From Axinella damicornis (Eukaryota > Porifera > Demospongiae > Axinellida > Axinellidae): a stretch of DNA of 64,000 nt. The stretch is taken from the NCBI GenBank assembly GCA_963931865.1, contig OZ007505.1:10648774-10712773 (forward strand), read 5' to 3'. How positions within the stretch are numbered: position 1 is the first letter of the stretch; each line of letters opens with the position of its first letter. Below, piece by piece: positions 32,200-45,800 of the stretch. Below the pieces are notes generated by a model that had not been told where the DNA came from, searched no databases, and saw nothing but the letters and a program-made list of their open reading frames with translations. The position numbers and the translations under genes are program-made.

Positions 32200-34518
32200 C
32201 TGCTCTATATGGTACTATATACAAGAAGGAGAGCAGGAATTCTTTAATGGGCAATGTAAAGGACACACACACTGTGTGTAGTGCTCCCAGGCCTCACCCT
32301 CTCATCCCTGAGCTCGGAGAATGTGTCCACAATGATACCGAACACGATGTTCAGTCCAATGGTGGTCACAATGATGAAGAAAGAGATGTCATAGAGCAGC
32401 CGCAGTCCAGCCACACGCCACTCACCTTCTGGGACCAGTGGAACAATCTGGAGGGCGAGTAATAGAGCAGTACTGCTATAAGGGATGCTGCAATACTTCC
32501 AGTAAAACTGGGTATTTTACTAGCTGTATGAGTACTTTGGTGCAGCAGGCTGGTTCTGTTTTGTCCACAAAATTACATTATGTGTGGAATCATGTTAGCA
32601 TGGGTGGGCTAGAATTACTTGGGAAAATCCCTACTTGACTAATTGGCTTGCAGTTTGCAAGACTAATTGGGTACTAAGTGAGGAACGACAATGGCATCAC
32701 TTGCTGTGCACAGCACACAAATCACTTCACTCACACCACTGTCATCAGAAAATATTTCGTTCGAATACACTACAGAGTAAGGCTGGCCCTCTCGACAAGT
32801 TGGTGTGCAAGAAACGCTGTCCACAGTCTTAGTTCACTCAGGAGTCGTTCATGTACTATAGTTGCCAGGTTGTGATTTCGAGGACAACAGGCGACGAAGC
32901 CACAATGCTAACTGAGAATGTAAATACCAGAAGCACAAGCAAAAAGTGATGCTTTACAGAATACCGGTAGCTAACTCAATGATGACGGATGATGTCAGAG
33001 AGAGGGCTCGCTTCAAAAAAATGGTGACTTCTAGTAGGCAAGTTGACAAGGACAGAATGTGAGTGAATGAGTCCCTCCAGGAGATAGCTACCAGAAAGAA
33101 AGTGAATGTTCCACTGCCCGGCCAATGGACCTGGCAAATTACCATCACAATGGATGGTTGGCACCCAGTCTTATCACAACACACAACATTCAACAAGTGC
33201 TGGAAAGCCAATGTACCAGTCCAAGATTGTCCATGAGTCCATATCGCAAGACAGAGATGAGGCACTCGAACAGTGTGTTGCAGAAGAGGGTACCATCGTC
33301 ATTCGGGGCGAGGAATGACTCGTGCAGGAAGGCAAATGACACTACAGAATAGATGTATAGCACCACCAGACCCAGGATGGCCACCCACACCAGAGCAATG
33401 CCTGCATACGTAGGAGGGAGAGAGATGTTGAACATCAGCTGTACAGTACCATAAGGAGTAATATGGGCAGTAGTGGGTCAGAATGTGTAGTTTGACCGAC
33501 AACATTCCATGATGCTTAGAATCTGCTAAGTGAATCTTACCGTTCTTTGTGATGGAGCGCAGCACCCTCTGCAGGATGTCATTGTTGACGATGATGTGCA
33601 GGAGACAGAAGCAGTAGAAATATCCCCAGAAGGCTATGGAAAGGATGGATGCTGCTACAAACAGCTGGGAGAAAAGCGTGTGCGGGTGTGTGTGTGTGTG
33701 TGTGTGTTTGTTACAGGATATACATGTACATATACGTATATAGCTTATAAAAGTGTTGTGACTGTACTCAACTTATTGAGTAAGCAATCAATCTTTGGAT
33801 GACTGGTTATCGGATGTGCTAGTGCAGTGTCTAACCATTAAACTGTGGGTGCAACATCGAAAAACAAATGTTGGCCGCACTGTAGTCTGTTCTGAAGTAA
33901 TTTGTGTCACTCATATGTGTCAATGCAGACAGTACAGAGCTATATATAAGCTCCCAAAATTGGTCTCGAAATCATCAATGAATCATGAGAGAAATAATCG
34001 GACAGGAGCTCCGTAGTTATTGCACATGACATACATTTTTGATTATGTTTATTGTGCATAGAATATGCAGTCTCCCTTTGTGCGGGACTGTCCAACCCAG
34101 CATACACTCATCTGAACATTGGTGATTTCAGACGTCAACTTCAATGCCTGTAGCTCTGTAGCAACACACACAAAAGACGCCAATCTTGGGATGCAGACTT
34201 GGGTGGGACTGACCTCTAACAGCGATGCAATTCCTGTACAGTCTGGTGCTTCAGCATTGCACTAACACACCCGATAATACCTGTCATCTGACTTACTTTA
34301 CTCAACCCATACTTACCACGACATACACAGTCTGCAGCCCAAAAATGTTCACATCGGAGTATGTTTCTTCTGGTGCTGGGTGCCAACTGAATGGGGAGTG
34401 GGGAGGCACATGGTATTAAAACATGTTTATAACACAAACAAGTGTTCACATACACACAGGCACACACACAGATATACACATAGCCACAGATGGACCACTA
34501 AAATATGCACACACATAC

Positions 34519-34569
<51 letters not shown>

Positions 34570-37500
34570 CAAGTACACACCGGGCTATGGGAATGTAGAA
34601 GAAGCGTGGCAACACAAAGTTTCTCCAGTTTATGACGAAGTACTCCATCAGCATCCACAGGGAGAAGAACAGGTGGATAGCCCCAAAGACGTAGAGGACT
34701 ATAGTGAACCAATCTTGAGTGTCCGGCCGAAACGCCCCTATTGCTTCCTCAAAGGTCACATTTGCACTGTGAGGGAGAGGAGAAGAGCAATGAAAGGTAT
34801 ATGCATGCGTGTGAAGGGGAGGGAGGAGGGCAGCTCACTAGTTTGTCTCCCGCAGGGGTATGGGCACCTGATAGGTGATCAACAGGAACAAGTTCATCAA
34901 CAAGGAGAGGAAGATCAGGATGTAGTATCGTGATTGCCTGTGTGAGAATGTGTGGTGGTGTGAGGGTGTGAGGGTGTGTAGGTGTGTGAGTATGTATGTG
35001 TGGGGTTGTGGGTACGTGAATGTGTTAGGGGAGGGAAGTAGATCCTCTATTAGCAACCCTGTGGTACTCACGGGAACGAGATGAGCGGGCGCAACAGCCA
35101 CGTCTTGTGCAGCCAGGTCTGGTGAAGGAAGGCAGGGTAGGTTCATGTTAGTCACACCCTCACCACACCACCCCCTCACATACATGATGGATGGTCTCCT
35201 TCTTGACAGCCTTCATCCAGTCCATGTAGTCCCTCAGCTTGTCCTCGGGTGAGTCACGATTCACGTTCCACTTCACCCTCTCCACCAGATCCTCTCGAAA
35301 TGTGTTCTGAGGTGATGCAGACATGCACAGCTTAATTTCGCATGTGGTACAGACAATGTCAACACATCAGATTTCTGCTGTACGTGTCGTGTAACCACAC
35401 ACATACTGCTCACCGCTGGGTCAAACTGGAAGTGGACACGTGTCAGGATCTTGTCTCCATCCATGTTCCGATAAAACACCTCCACACTCCGGGAGTGGTC
35501 CTTGCAGAATTCCCATGCCTTGTGAGCCTCAGGTCGGGTTTCTTTTTGGGGCTCTGCGGGGGAAAAGGTGAATTAAACTATAACTTCGTTGCAGAGCAAC
35601 AGGCTAGTAAGTGGTTTGGGGCAAACAGAGCCACACTTGCAATGAGCATTCTGAGCAAACCTAGCCTAATACTACCCTCACAGCTACAAACATCACCATC
35701 ACCAGCCTCTCCATAATCCTGATATACCGACACTCACCAGTTTGCTCCTTGATGCTGGGAGGGATTTTGTAGTCACTCAGGTGGACCAGGATGTGATAGG
35801 TTCGGAAGAGACCCTTCTCTGCCTCATCATCGAACCCCAATCGCTTCACTCGCGGATCGTTCATGAACTCATAGAAGTCAGCGAGGGTGTCGTGCAGGGC
35901 AGCGATGTCCAGTGCCCCTGCAATCTCCTCTGCCAGCTCTGAGCTCTTGTCACTGGTCTCCTCCAACATCACCTCCAGCAGCTCCACAGCTGATGCCTTC
36001 AGGTTCACTGACTGCGAGGGTGTGACGGTGTGCGTGAGTGAGAGGTGCATGTGATGGTGGTGCAAGTTTGCCTTGCTCCCATGCAGGCCATGGGAACGAG
36101 GCTACGGTGTGTGCGTGTGTGTGTATGTGCAGAGTTGGTGGTCCACTTACATCTTCCACAGTGTACCCTCCATGCCCCTCCACTATGTCGATTTGGAAGA
36201 TGCTGTTGAGTACCTCCAGAATTTGCCGGTTGAAGATGACTGCCTGGTTGGGGTAGTTGCCCACACATGTCTCAATTAGTGTCTGCAGAATGAGATGAAC
36301 AAGTTCCACCGTCTCCACATTGATGTCATGGTAGAAGTGCTGGATGAAGAGCGCCACGTCCCCAACAAGGTTGACGGTGTGGATGTTGTCCCGCTGCTCC
36401 CGGAGGTAGTTCTGCATGAGTCGATACTGCCCATCACACATCAAGCCCAGCACCTGGAGGGCCAGCTTCACGTGGGAGGAGTCCTCAAACGAGAGGAGCT
36501 CCACCAATGCTGCATCCAGGTCTTCGACGTCCTGTCAGGGAATACAATAACAGATACATAGAGAGCATTATAAGGCGACCAGGCAATAACGTAGGATAAT
36601 TATACATATCATCAGGATGCAGAGATCCTCCCATCGATATCCCATTCACGTACCTCTCCTTTGTCTTGCTTGGAGGATGTGCGGCGAGCAAGAGTGTCAC
36701 GAGCTGAACTTGGTTTTCGTGCCTACAGAGAGGGAGCATAATTATGTACTATAACCACCCCAAATACACTCTTAAAAGAACAGTTGAACTGGAAGGTTAC
36801 GTAACTTGCTTAACTAATAGGTTAGTATTTATATTACAGAATAGTCTCGGTACCAGACCCTCGCTGGTACCGAGACTAATTACAGAATTGTATAATAGGC
36901 TGATCAACTACATGTACATATAGTAAGTCTAAGGTGCACAGCATGACAATAGCTGTAGTAAGACCGCCTAGATAAAGCGCCCGCGTATAAGAAGTGCCAC
37001 CAGTGTCAAGTGACAGGTCGCAGCACTGAGAAAGTCACCCACCCTCCACACCCTCTTTTTTCATCAGTTCACCCTCATTGGTGGCGGGGGCGGTGCCCTA
37101 CGGGCTATCCTTTCAAGGCCAATTCTCTGACTCCAGCGGGACAGACAGTGGGGCCTTGGAAGGGGGTTCTGGGTGCTGCCTCCTTAAGGCACAATCTGTG
37201 GTAGGTAACATGACGTACGTAGAGGCTGTTCCACGCAGCAAGCCTTCTGACTGTAACTAGTCCATTCCTACAGCATGCACGTGTACTTGTTACAGGATAG
37301 TAGTTACTCTTCCACATCCTTTCCACACTCCCACGTGGATATTCCACTCACATCTAATGTGTCGATTATGGGTTTGCTAGAGGCCCTCTCTCTCTGTGGC
37401 TTTCCTTTCTGTTTGGAGCGGGGCTCGATGAGAGGGGAGGCCTCCAGGGACTCCATGGGAGGTTTGGACTCTTGAGGTGGGATCGGTTCCAGAGGGATGA

Positions 37501-40500
37501 ACTCTGTCCCCTTTGCATCCTCAACCTCGATGTCAACGGCAACTGTTGGCACTGGCTGCAGGCAGTGTGTGCACGTGATTTGTGTGTGTGAGGGGGGAGT
37601 GGCAGTATGCGTATACATGTATATTGGTGTGAGAGGGGAGTGGCAGTATGTGTAAATAAGTGTATACATGTATACTTGTGTGAGGGGGGAGCGGCTGTAC
37701 GCATATACATGTACACTTTCAATTGGCTGTATGCTAATATACTTGTGCGAGGGAGGGGTGGCAGCATGTATACTTGTGTGAGGGGGGAAGTGGCAGCACG
37801 CATTCAGAGTACATAATTATACTTGTGTGTATGATTCTATGGGGGCAACCAAAACTCCCTCCATGCAGACCATGATCAGAGGGGTACGTCTTATGAACTC
37901 AAGAGTTTGATCTGAATACGACTCACCTTGGACGCCTCGAGTTCTCCAGTCCCTCGGATTGAGTGAAAGGAACCAACCTAATGTCAGGGAGAGAGCCTGT
38001 AAAACAGATATCCTGCAGTACATTCATTGTGCATTGTCAAGTGCTAGCATACCAGCATTTTCTCAGTAGCCAGTCTGCTCTCCAACTGTGCCAGGAGGGT
38101 TTGTCTGCATGTCGTAATAAGAATCACACATAATATATGAAACTGTACGATACAAGATTGTAATTTTGTCGAGGCAGGCAGGCATGCCCTCGGATTATAG
38201 GGAATCAGGTTGACCCATGAATTGGGTATTCCTTACATCTCCACCCGAGTGTGAATTCACCCACCTCTCCCTGTGTGTGATGGCTGCATTCGTGAACAGG
38301 CCCTGCATCGTTGTGAAGAGACGTTCTTCCCGTGTGGACAGCAGGTGAGCCATACCTTCCTGCACATGCCGGTTGCCGGAGAACAGGATGGTTTTCAGGA
38401 ATGCAAGCACCTCCCTCACAATCTCGTCATTGGGGTGGGACAACAGGGGAATCACCTGGGAGAAGCAGGGGGCAAATGTCAGTGTACTCTGCAGTCATGT
38501 ATGTCAGTGCAGTACATGGAGCTATTGAAGGCATGCAGCAACCTAGCCTCATTCCCAGACCTGGGAACAAAGCTAGCAGCAACCATACTCTATCTATGAC
38601 ACTGACCCTGGACACAGCATTGTCAAAGTCCTGAATAGCATTCTGAACGGGTTGCACTCGGGACACACAGCGCCTAGTGGGGGAGGGAGGGGCATGTACT
38701 CACAGAAACCCAGCAGTGTGTGAAACATTGGCTATGATTATCCTACATCCACTCCTACGATCACAGTACAACATCTGACTATGTGCAGGTCATGCATGCT
38801 GCTCACTTCCTGAATGCAGATGGACTGTCCTCCTTCAGGTTGGGATCAATGTGCATGATCTCATTGTGGATGATGGCACGCAGAATCTGCAGTGACTTGA
38901 TATCAAGCTCAACTTGGCGCTGTCGCTCTTTCTCCTCCATGTCCTCGAGCTGGCCAAATGATATCCTGGGGAGGGGCGGCATCAATCAGGTGCCTACTAT
39001 AGCCTTCTTCATATCTGGAGTTCCCATGGCAAATACATACTGGTATTGCCCTCTAACCGCATGATCAGTGAAGCAAGTCTAAGTACATACGGAAAGGAAT
39101 GACAGCTTACTCAAGTTGTGTGATCAGTCGCTCTGCCTCACACTTTACTCTCTGGTGGCCCATGATGAACGTACGCGACCTGTGTAAGGGGAAAACCCGT
39201 ACCATGAATGCTGCAACTGAGAACTGACTTGAATCAACTGATGAGTCATTGGTACAGGTATGAGGCTCACTTTACAAAGCACGCCACGTGTTCCTGGAAG
39301 CTGGGTCCCAGAGGGAGGTACTCATCTCCTGGCTTCTTGAGCTCATCGTCCAGGTCACTGTACTCTGGAGAGGGAAGAGGAGGAGGGAGGGTTGGAGGGG
39401 AGAGGAGGAGGGAGGGGAGGAGGGGGAGGGGAGGAGTGAGGGAAGGAAGAGGGAGGGGAGGATAAGAGGGGGGACCATAAGTTGCATCATTACTTCCCAA
39501 GAAATCAATCATTAATGTAATCTGGGCTCTGTAGAGGGCCTGTGGAGGGCCTGGAATGAAAGTACTGGCTACTGGGTGGGCTGAAGGGCAAAGCCTTCAC
39601 CATGCAGACAGACTGCTGATGGCAGTTGAACCAAACATTTGAACAACAATCTCGAGATTGCGCAGTACTAGTGACAAGATTCTCGAGATTCCTGACTAAA
39701 CCCCGACTGTTTCACCAAAAACATGAATCAGGAACCACAGGCATCTGCTATGGAGTCGTTCCGTAGTCTGTGGATAACCTTCTGGCCCTTCTCATGTGCT
39801 ATGGTCTTGCTGGTTTGGCAGCCATTCTCCTTGAATCGCTCCGAACAAAATCTCTCAAAAACCTCCCGCTGCTGATCGATAGACGACATCACTCACAGTA
39901 GTAGATCGCATAATGTCACGTCTAGAGCAGGAGACCACTTGTATAAACGGTTTCCGTCCCGCGAGTGCACTAGCTGTCAACCACATGGCTAAAGTCAAAA
40001 GTTCGAAGATTGCGCAATACGTTTGCGCAATCTCGAGATTGGCACGCAATTTCGGGGTTCTGAGAATGCGCTGCGCAATCTCGAGATTGCGCAAATTCCA
40101 AAATTGTGCGGAACATATACTCCAGGATACCACAATTAGCAATATTGCCATCTTTGATCAAGAAGCACAAGGGCCCTCCACCTCCTCCGCCACCATGAGT
40201 TATGATGAAAACCCCATGCCGTAAGAACGTTCTTGCGTGTACGAATTGATTAGAGTACATAATTACCTAGAAAAGGGGTGTGCAGTAATCACCATCAAGA
40301 TACATGATTATATGCAACTATATCACTCAGCTCATGTTTAGCTACACACTCACTTGTGCTAAACTTTGATCCTATCTGAGCATGTGCAGTGTTGGGTCCC
40401 TGGTAGGCCAGGCAGTAGTTGGAGGCAAACTTGTTGAACGTATCATTGAGATCAACCTCAGTCGAGTAATACTTGTTGTAGGCATCCCGTGCTGAGGACG

Positions 40501-40668
40501 CAGTGCCAGAGATGTGGAGTGTCCGCTCATGGAATGTTGCAAAGACCTAGAGAACAGTGCATATGCAACTCAGTCAAACTGAAGCACAGATATTGCAGTT
40601 AAATTCATACAAACATTCACAGCTAAATACAACCCCCTACCCCCAACTACAATATTCCTAGGTGATAT

Positions 40669-40706
<38 letters not shown>

Positions 40707-42795
40707 CTACACACACACACACACACAAACACACCTGATCATCCACCTGCAACGGTATCTCTCCATGCCCACTGTTCATGATAGTGAGAACAGTCCCACG
40801 GTACAGTTTCACTTGGGAATCGATTGTGAAGTATCGTGTCAGAGTGTCACAGAGATGCTGTGTGTGGGCAGATGGGGTGCATGTGTGGAGGAGGGAGGAA
40901 TTTAGAGTGTACATGAATAGCAGCTGGCATGCAAAATGTGAATTTGAACTGCCATGACAGAGGCGCAGCTCACCAGCAGTGCTGATAGTATGTCACTGGA
41001 GACACGCAACCTCCTGTCCCGGTCAAACATCCCAGCAGAAGGCTCGAAGAATGCAGCATAGAATGACTTCAGCATTGGAAGAATACCATCACTGAAGTAC
41101 AGCAGTAGACCTGAGGGGGGGGGGGGGGGGGGGGGGGGTTGCAACACACTGATAGTAATTGGGGCGAGCCTGAGCGAGCCCCACATAGACGTGTAGAATG
41201 TGAGCCGTGTCTGTATGTATATATATATGTGTACGTCTTGCCGTAAATAAACGCTTCTGCAAATAACCGAAAGTTACTTGCATCATGATAATTCACACGT
41301 GCTCGCTCGCTGACAACGTAAGAAGCACTGTAGCTAGCTGTCAAGATCGAGTTAGTTCTGAGAGTGAACCGTGTACTCCTTTGATGGCTACAACAGGGAC
41401 GGAGACCACTCACGAGTCTACCTCTCCAATGGATACAGCGATGCGCGGTACTGCACGGCCACAAAGACTGTGCAAGTGCGACTCTGACAGATTAACTGCG
41501 GCTATAGCTATAGCTAGCTACAAGTTCACCGATCGCGACTCGCGGCTGCACGGTTGCTCACTGTGTTGAAGTCACTGACTTTAATGGCTTCAGTCATGGG
41601 AGAGTGCTTTCACTGTCTGCTCGTGCCACATGTAGCTATACAAGATCATCGTGTAGCTACAGTGTCCATAAAGTTGCTACAGCCTGAGGTTGAGTTAGCT
41701 ACATTCGAATGAGTGAAATGATGCTGCATATACCGTAGTCTCTCGAAAATACGCCCACCCTCGAAAATACGCCCACCCCCCTTTTCGCGACAAGTTGTTG
41801 CAAAGGGTCATTTATTACTCGAAAGTACGCCCACCCTATTAGCTCGAACAGGAATAGCTCCGGAAGAAGCACTGTCAAAGAGGTTGGACTTATCGGGGTA
41901 CTATTTGCTATGAATTTCATTATGTTGCATGCCATTGCATAATCAGCTGTGTACTGAATGCATGACATGAGACCATGCACGCGCTGTGCATTGCATGTTT
42001 GTGTCTTCGCGTGTGCAATCGCCTAGCGTAGCACTAGCAGCGCACTACGGATTTCTAGGAAGCAGCAGCAATCGGCAAGTCCCGAAGATAGTCTGCGCAC
42101 TCTACGTCATTCAAGCAGTCCTGCTGTGTCTTGTTTGCTGTTCCTGTAGCTACTCACACGAAGAGATTGTTCCTGCTCACCAAGAAACTCCGGGACTAGT
42201 AGTAGTTAAGCCTTACTGTTGCAGTATTGCACTCGTATACGCATGTACTTGGGTGGGCCTACTTTCGAATTGGGTGGGCCTACTTTCGAGTCAAGGGTGG
42301 GCTTATTTTCGAGAGAGGGGTCCTCGAAAATACGCCCATCCCCCTCTTTGAGCAGATTCTAAATTCATCGCCCATGGGCGTATTTTCGAGAGACTACGGT
42401 ATATGCATGCACTCGCTCAGGCTCGCCCCACAATGTTATACATTCTGCACGTAGAAGGTGATCATACTACATGCATATACACTAGACTGTGTCATACAGT
42501 CCGTGTTAAGGTGTTTGCTGGTGTCTATTGGTCTCTACTAGTCTCTGTCAGGGTCTCTGTTAGTCTCCAATGATTTCAGCTGGTTTCTTTGGGTTTCCCA
42601 GGGAGGAACAACTGGAGACCACTGGAGACCAACAGAGACCATTAGAGACCGCTGCATCAAGCATTCAATAACGAATGTTGCAGCTGGTACCTTTACCTTG
42701 CCTTGGAAGCCATCTTCAAATTATAAGAGATCTTCCCACTGGGGTTCTCTACTAGCTACCTGCATTAATTATGTCTCCAAATGAACCTTAGCTTG

Positions 42796-42826
<31 letters not shown>

Positions 42827-45800
42827 GCATCCATGCACAGTGCACTCACCAGGAAGCAGCTTCCCATCATCTCCAGTCACAAAGGGGACAGCTTTTGATT
42901 TGGTACGCGGTGTTTGGGACCTACGCGTTCGGTCAACGGCAGAGTACCTCCGTGAGGCAGAAGAGAGCCCATGGCGTACCAGATTGGTCTCAGAACGGGG
43001 CATCACACGCAAGACCTCCCCAATATTGGACAGCAGGAAACCCATGTGCTCCAGGTAGTCCCACATTATCCTTGAACAGATAATAGTGAGAGTAAAGTTA
43101 TTCACAACTAAAGTTGGTGTGCTGAAGAGTGCATTATGACATCATCACCATCGCGGCAGAGGAAGCAATGATGTCATCATGCGCTCTTGGTGTACTATAC
43201 AAGCTACTCCCCTCACTTGCTGTTGGCTAGTTCTGATGCACCACTCTGGATTTTATCTCCTTCAGTGTTCATGTAGCACCACACGAGGAACCGTGCAAAG
43301 GGCCTCTTGCGTTCGGGGGGCAGGTAGGGTTCCTTGAGGATCTTCAGCAGCTCCTCCACAGAGTACACCGTCTGGCAGACAGACTCAATGAAGAGGTTCT
43401 CTCCCTCGGAGCATGAGGCAAGGAGGTCTGTCATTGCAAGTAGTAACTGCAGGTCTGGAGTTTCATGTCCCTGTGGTAGGAAACAGAGCAGCAGTTAGTT
43501 ATGAACTGTATCACTTCGGCATCCCTTCCCAATTTCACTCCCCACCCTACCTGAGTGAGCAGCTCCCACCGTTCCTTTTCCTTCCCCTCCCCAAGCAGAT
43601 GATCGCAAAACCTCTCCCTTGTCTTGCTGAAAAACTTGATGATGAAGGCCTGGTTGCGCTTCACAGGTAGGTCAATTTCCTCCACCTGTGACACAGCAAA
43701 GAAATGAACCCAACACCAGCCAAGGTTGGTCTTTAATGTGTGGTTGGGGAGCCACATTTATAGGAAACTGTTATACTAGGAGAATGCAGGGCATTGTGGG
43801 GCTCGCCTGACATACTGCATGTCAATATAGTAGTGAAGGCTGGGCAGTATATGAAAACGGTCAAAGCCATGATCAGCATTGTTGGAAGCAAGTGTGTGAC
43901 CGAAGAGGGCTATTGCTGGCTGAACCATTCAGTGTTTCTGTTTCTGCTAGCAATGTTGTTGTACGCATTAGCATGAAGTTGCTGAAAGACGATTTTTTGT
44001 ATGTCATTGTAGCTATATTCTCTGCATCCTCTCGTGCACATCACAGCAACTGTGAGCGAGTCAGGTTAGCGTTTATAGCCTAGCAGCAATGTAGCTAGGC
44101 TAACCGGCAAGGCGGTACGTGTAGGTCCACGCGCTGTCTCCGTCTTTGTCAGTGTCGCCGAGGAGGAAGAATGTTCATGATGCTCTAGCCAATGTCCACG
44201 AGTGGTCTCCGTCTTTGTTGTCGCCATCGTTCGTCGAACAGCTACAGGTAGCTAGACGGTTCGTCGAGTTCGTTGAATTTGAATATTATTGTGCACGTGC
44301 AAGTGAAATTCGCTGATTTAAAATTTACGGTATTTGCAAGATCCAAGCAAGCAAGCAAGCAAGCAAACATACATACACACGCACTGCGCAATGAAGTCAC
44401 GCTAGTGTGGGGCTCGCTCACGCTCGCCCCAATCAATACTCCATGTATGTCAATGAAAAGTACATTGTTGGATATCCTTGCCAGTTCACTTGGATATCCT
44501 TGTCAATCAACAGCACATTCTTAGATATTGATGAAAAGCACATCTTGCTTGTGGATTGTACTAAATGAAACTGTGGTAAGCCTAATGTAAACTGGTGGTT
44601 TCCATGGGAACAAATTTACCACATTGCAACCAGGGGCAACACACTCCTGGTAGCCATTGCAACCGGTTGCACCTCACTGGTAGCACAAGCCAAGTATTTC
44701 TGGATTCCATGGAAACCAATTGACCATATTACAATGAACATTATTGCTTATTTCAAGCATCTTTTCCCATAAAATGGACATCGAGCCATCGCAGACTGGG
44801 TAGAAACACTCTCCCAGCCATAACATCAAACTCTTACAATATTGATATGACCCAAACACAATTAAAGTTTACCTCTCGAGTCACAACAACCCTAGGTCCA
44901 GCACGTTAGTACAACTAAGTCTTAGCCAAAAAAAATTGCAAATTGATATTCTGCAAACAAGTCAAACTGATTCACCAATTGCTCCCTGTTGCTGGGGTGT
45001 CATTAAAGCGACGCCCCAAAACACTGTGACTAGACTATGCACCTGTTCAAGATGGCAAGCACTACGTACATACACCTGTACGACTCGAAGACGCCATCCT
45101 CCTCCAACAAAGTGGCAATTGTGTCTGCGGACTCCACAACACAAACAGGAGAAATTCTCATGGGTAGCCAAGGAGCTGGAAGAAACACAGGACTGATATG
45201 CATGACTAGTTGCTTTGTTAAAGCCTGGGCTGGGTGACAATTAAGAGTGATCCTTGGACTTTCAATGCCATGGTACTTCCGACATAACTTCCACCAATTC
45301 ATTGGCACAAGTGATGCACATAACTGATGCAGTGCAAAAGGAATGAAGTATAAAATATATATGCTACAAGTATATACGTACATGCAGCTTCGCTTGCTTC
45401 AGCTACTGCCACCTCATTCACCTACGTGAGCAGTCTGGTGCCAGGAATCTCTCTATGCAGAAGGTCTCACCTCCATTAGTCGTGTTAGCTAAGTGCGATA
45501 CATATGACATTTCTCTCTTCAGACATAGATATACTTGAATGCTTCAGGTCTTGCCCCTCTCACCACGTCTGCGTGGGTCCAGCAAGTTCCCTATTAAGCA
45601 CCTTACTGTGATGCACAAACAGCCTTGTGATAGCATCTCTGGCAAACACTGTGTCCAGACATCTTGCAAATGCATTATTAAGAATGAAGGTCGCACACAT
45701 CACTAGGCTAGTCCCGCCCGCCAAACACCCTCTTTCACAGTACAAAGTAAGCTACGAAGGTTGTGCGTCACCAGTGTAAGTATTCACTATCCGTACACAC

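Noticed and set aside
32448..33216. Possible missing filter exon (GGGVGD) in the pore intron
   Set aside because: No minus-strand stretch encodes three adjacent glycines followed by xGD with splice borders, and the flanking exons are phase 0 to phase 0.
34380..34598. Tandem AGAC and CA repeats as a CRISPR-like array
   Set aside because: Simple microsatellites without spacers; the window is eukaryotic.
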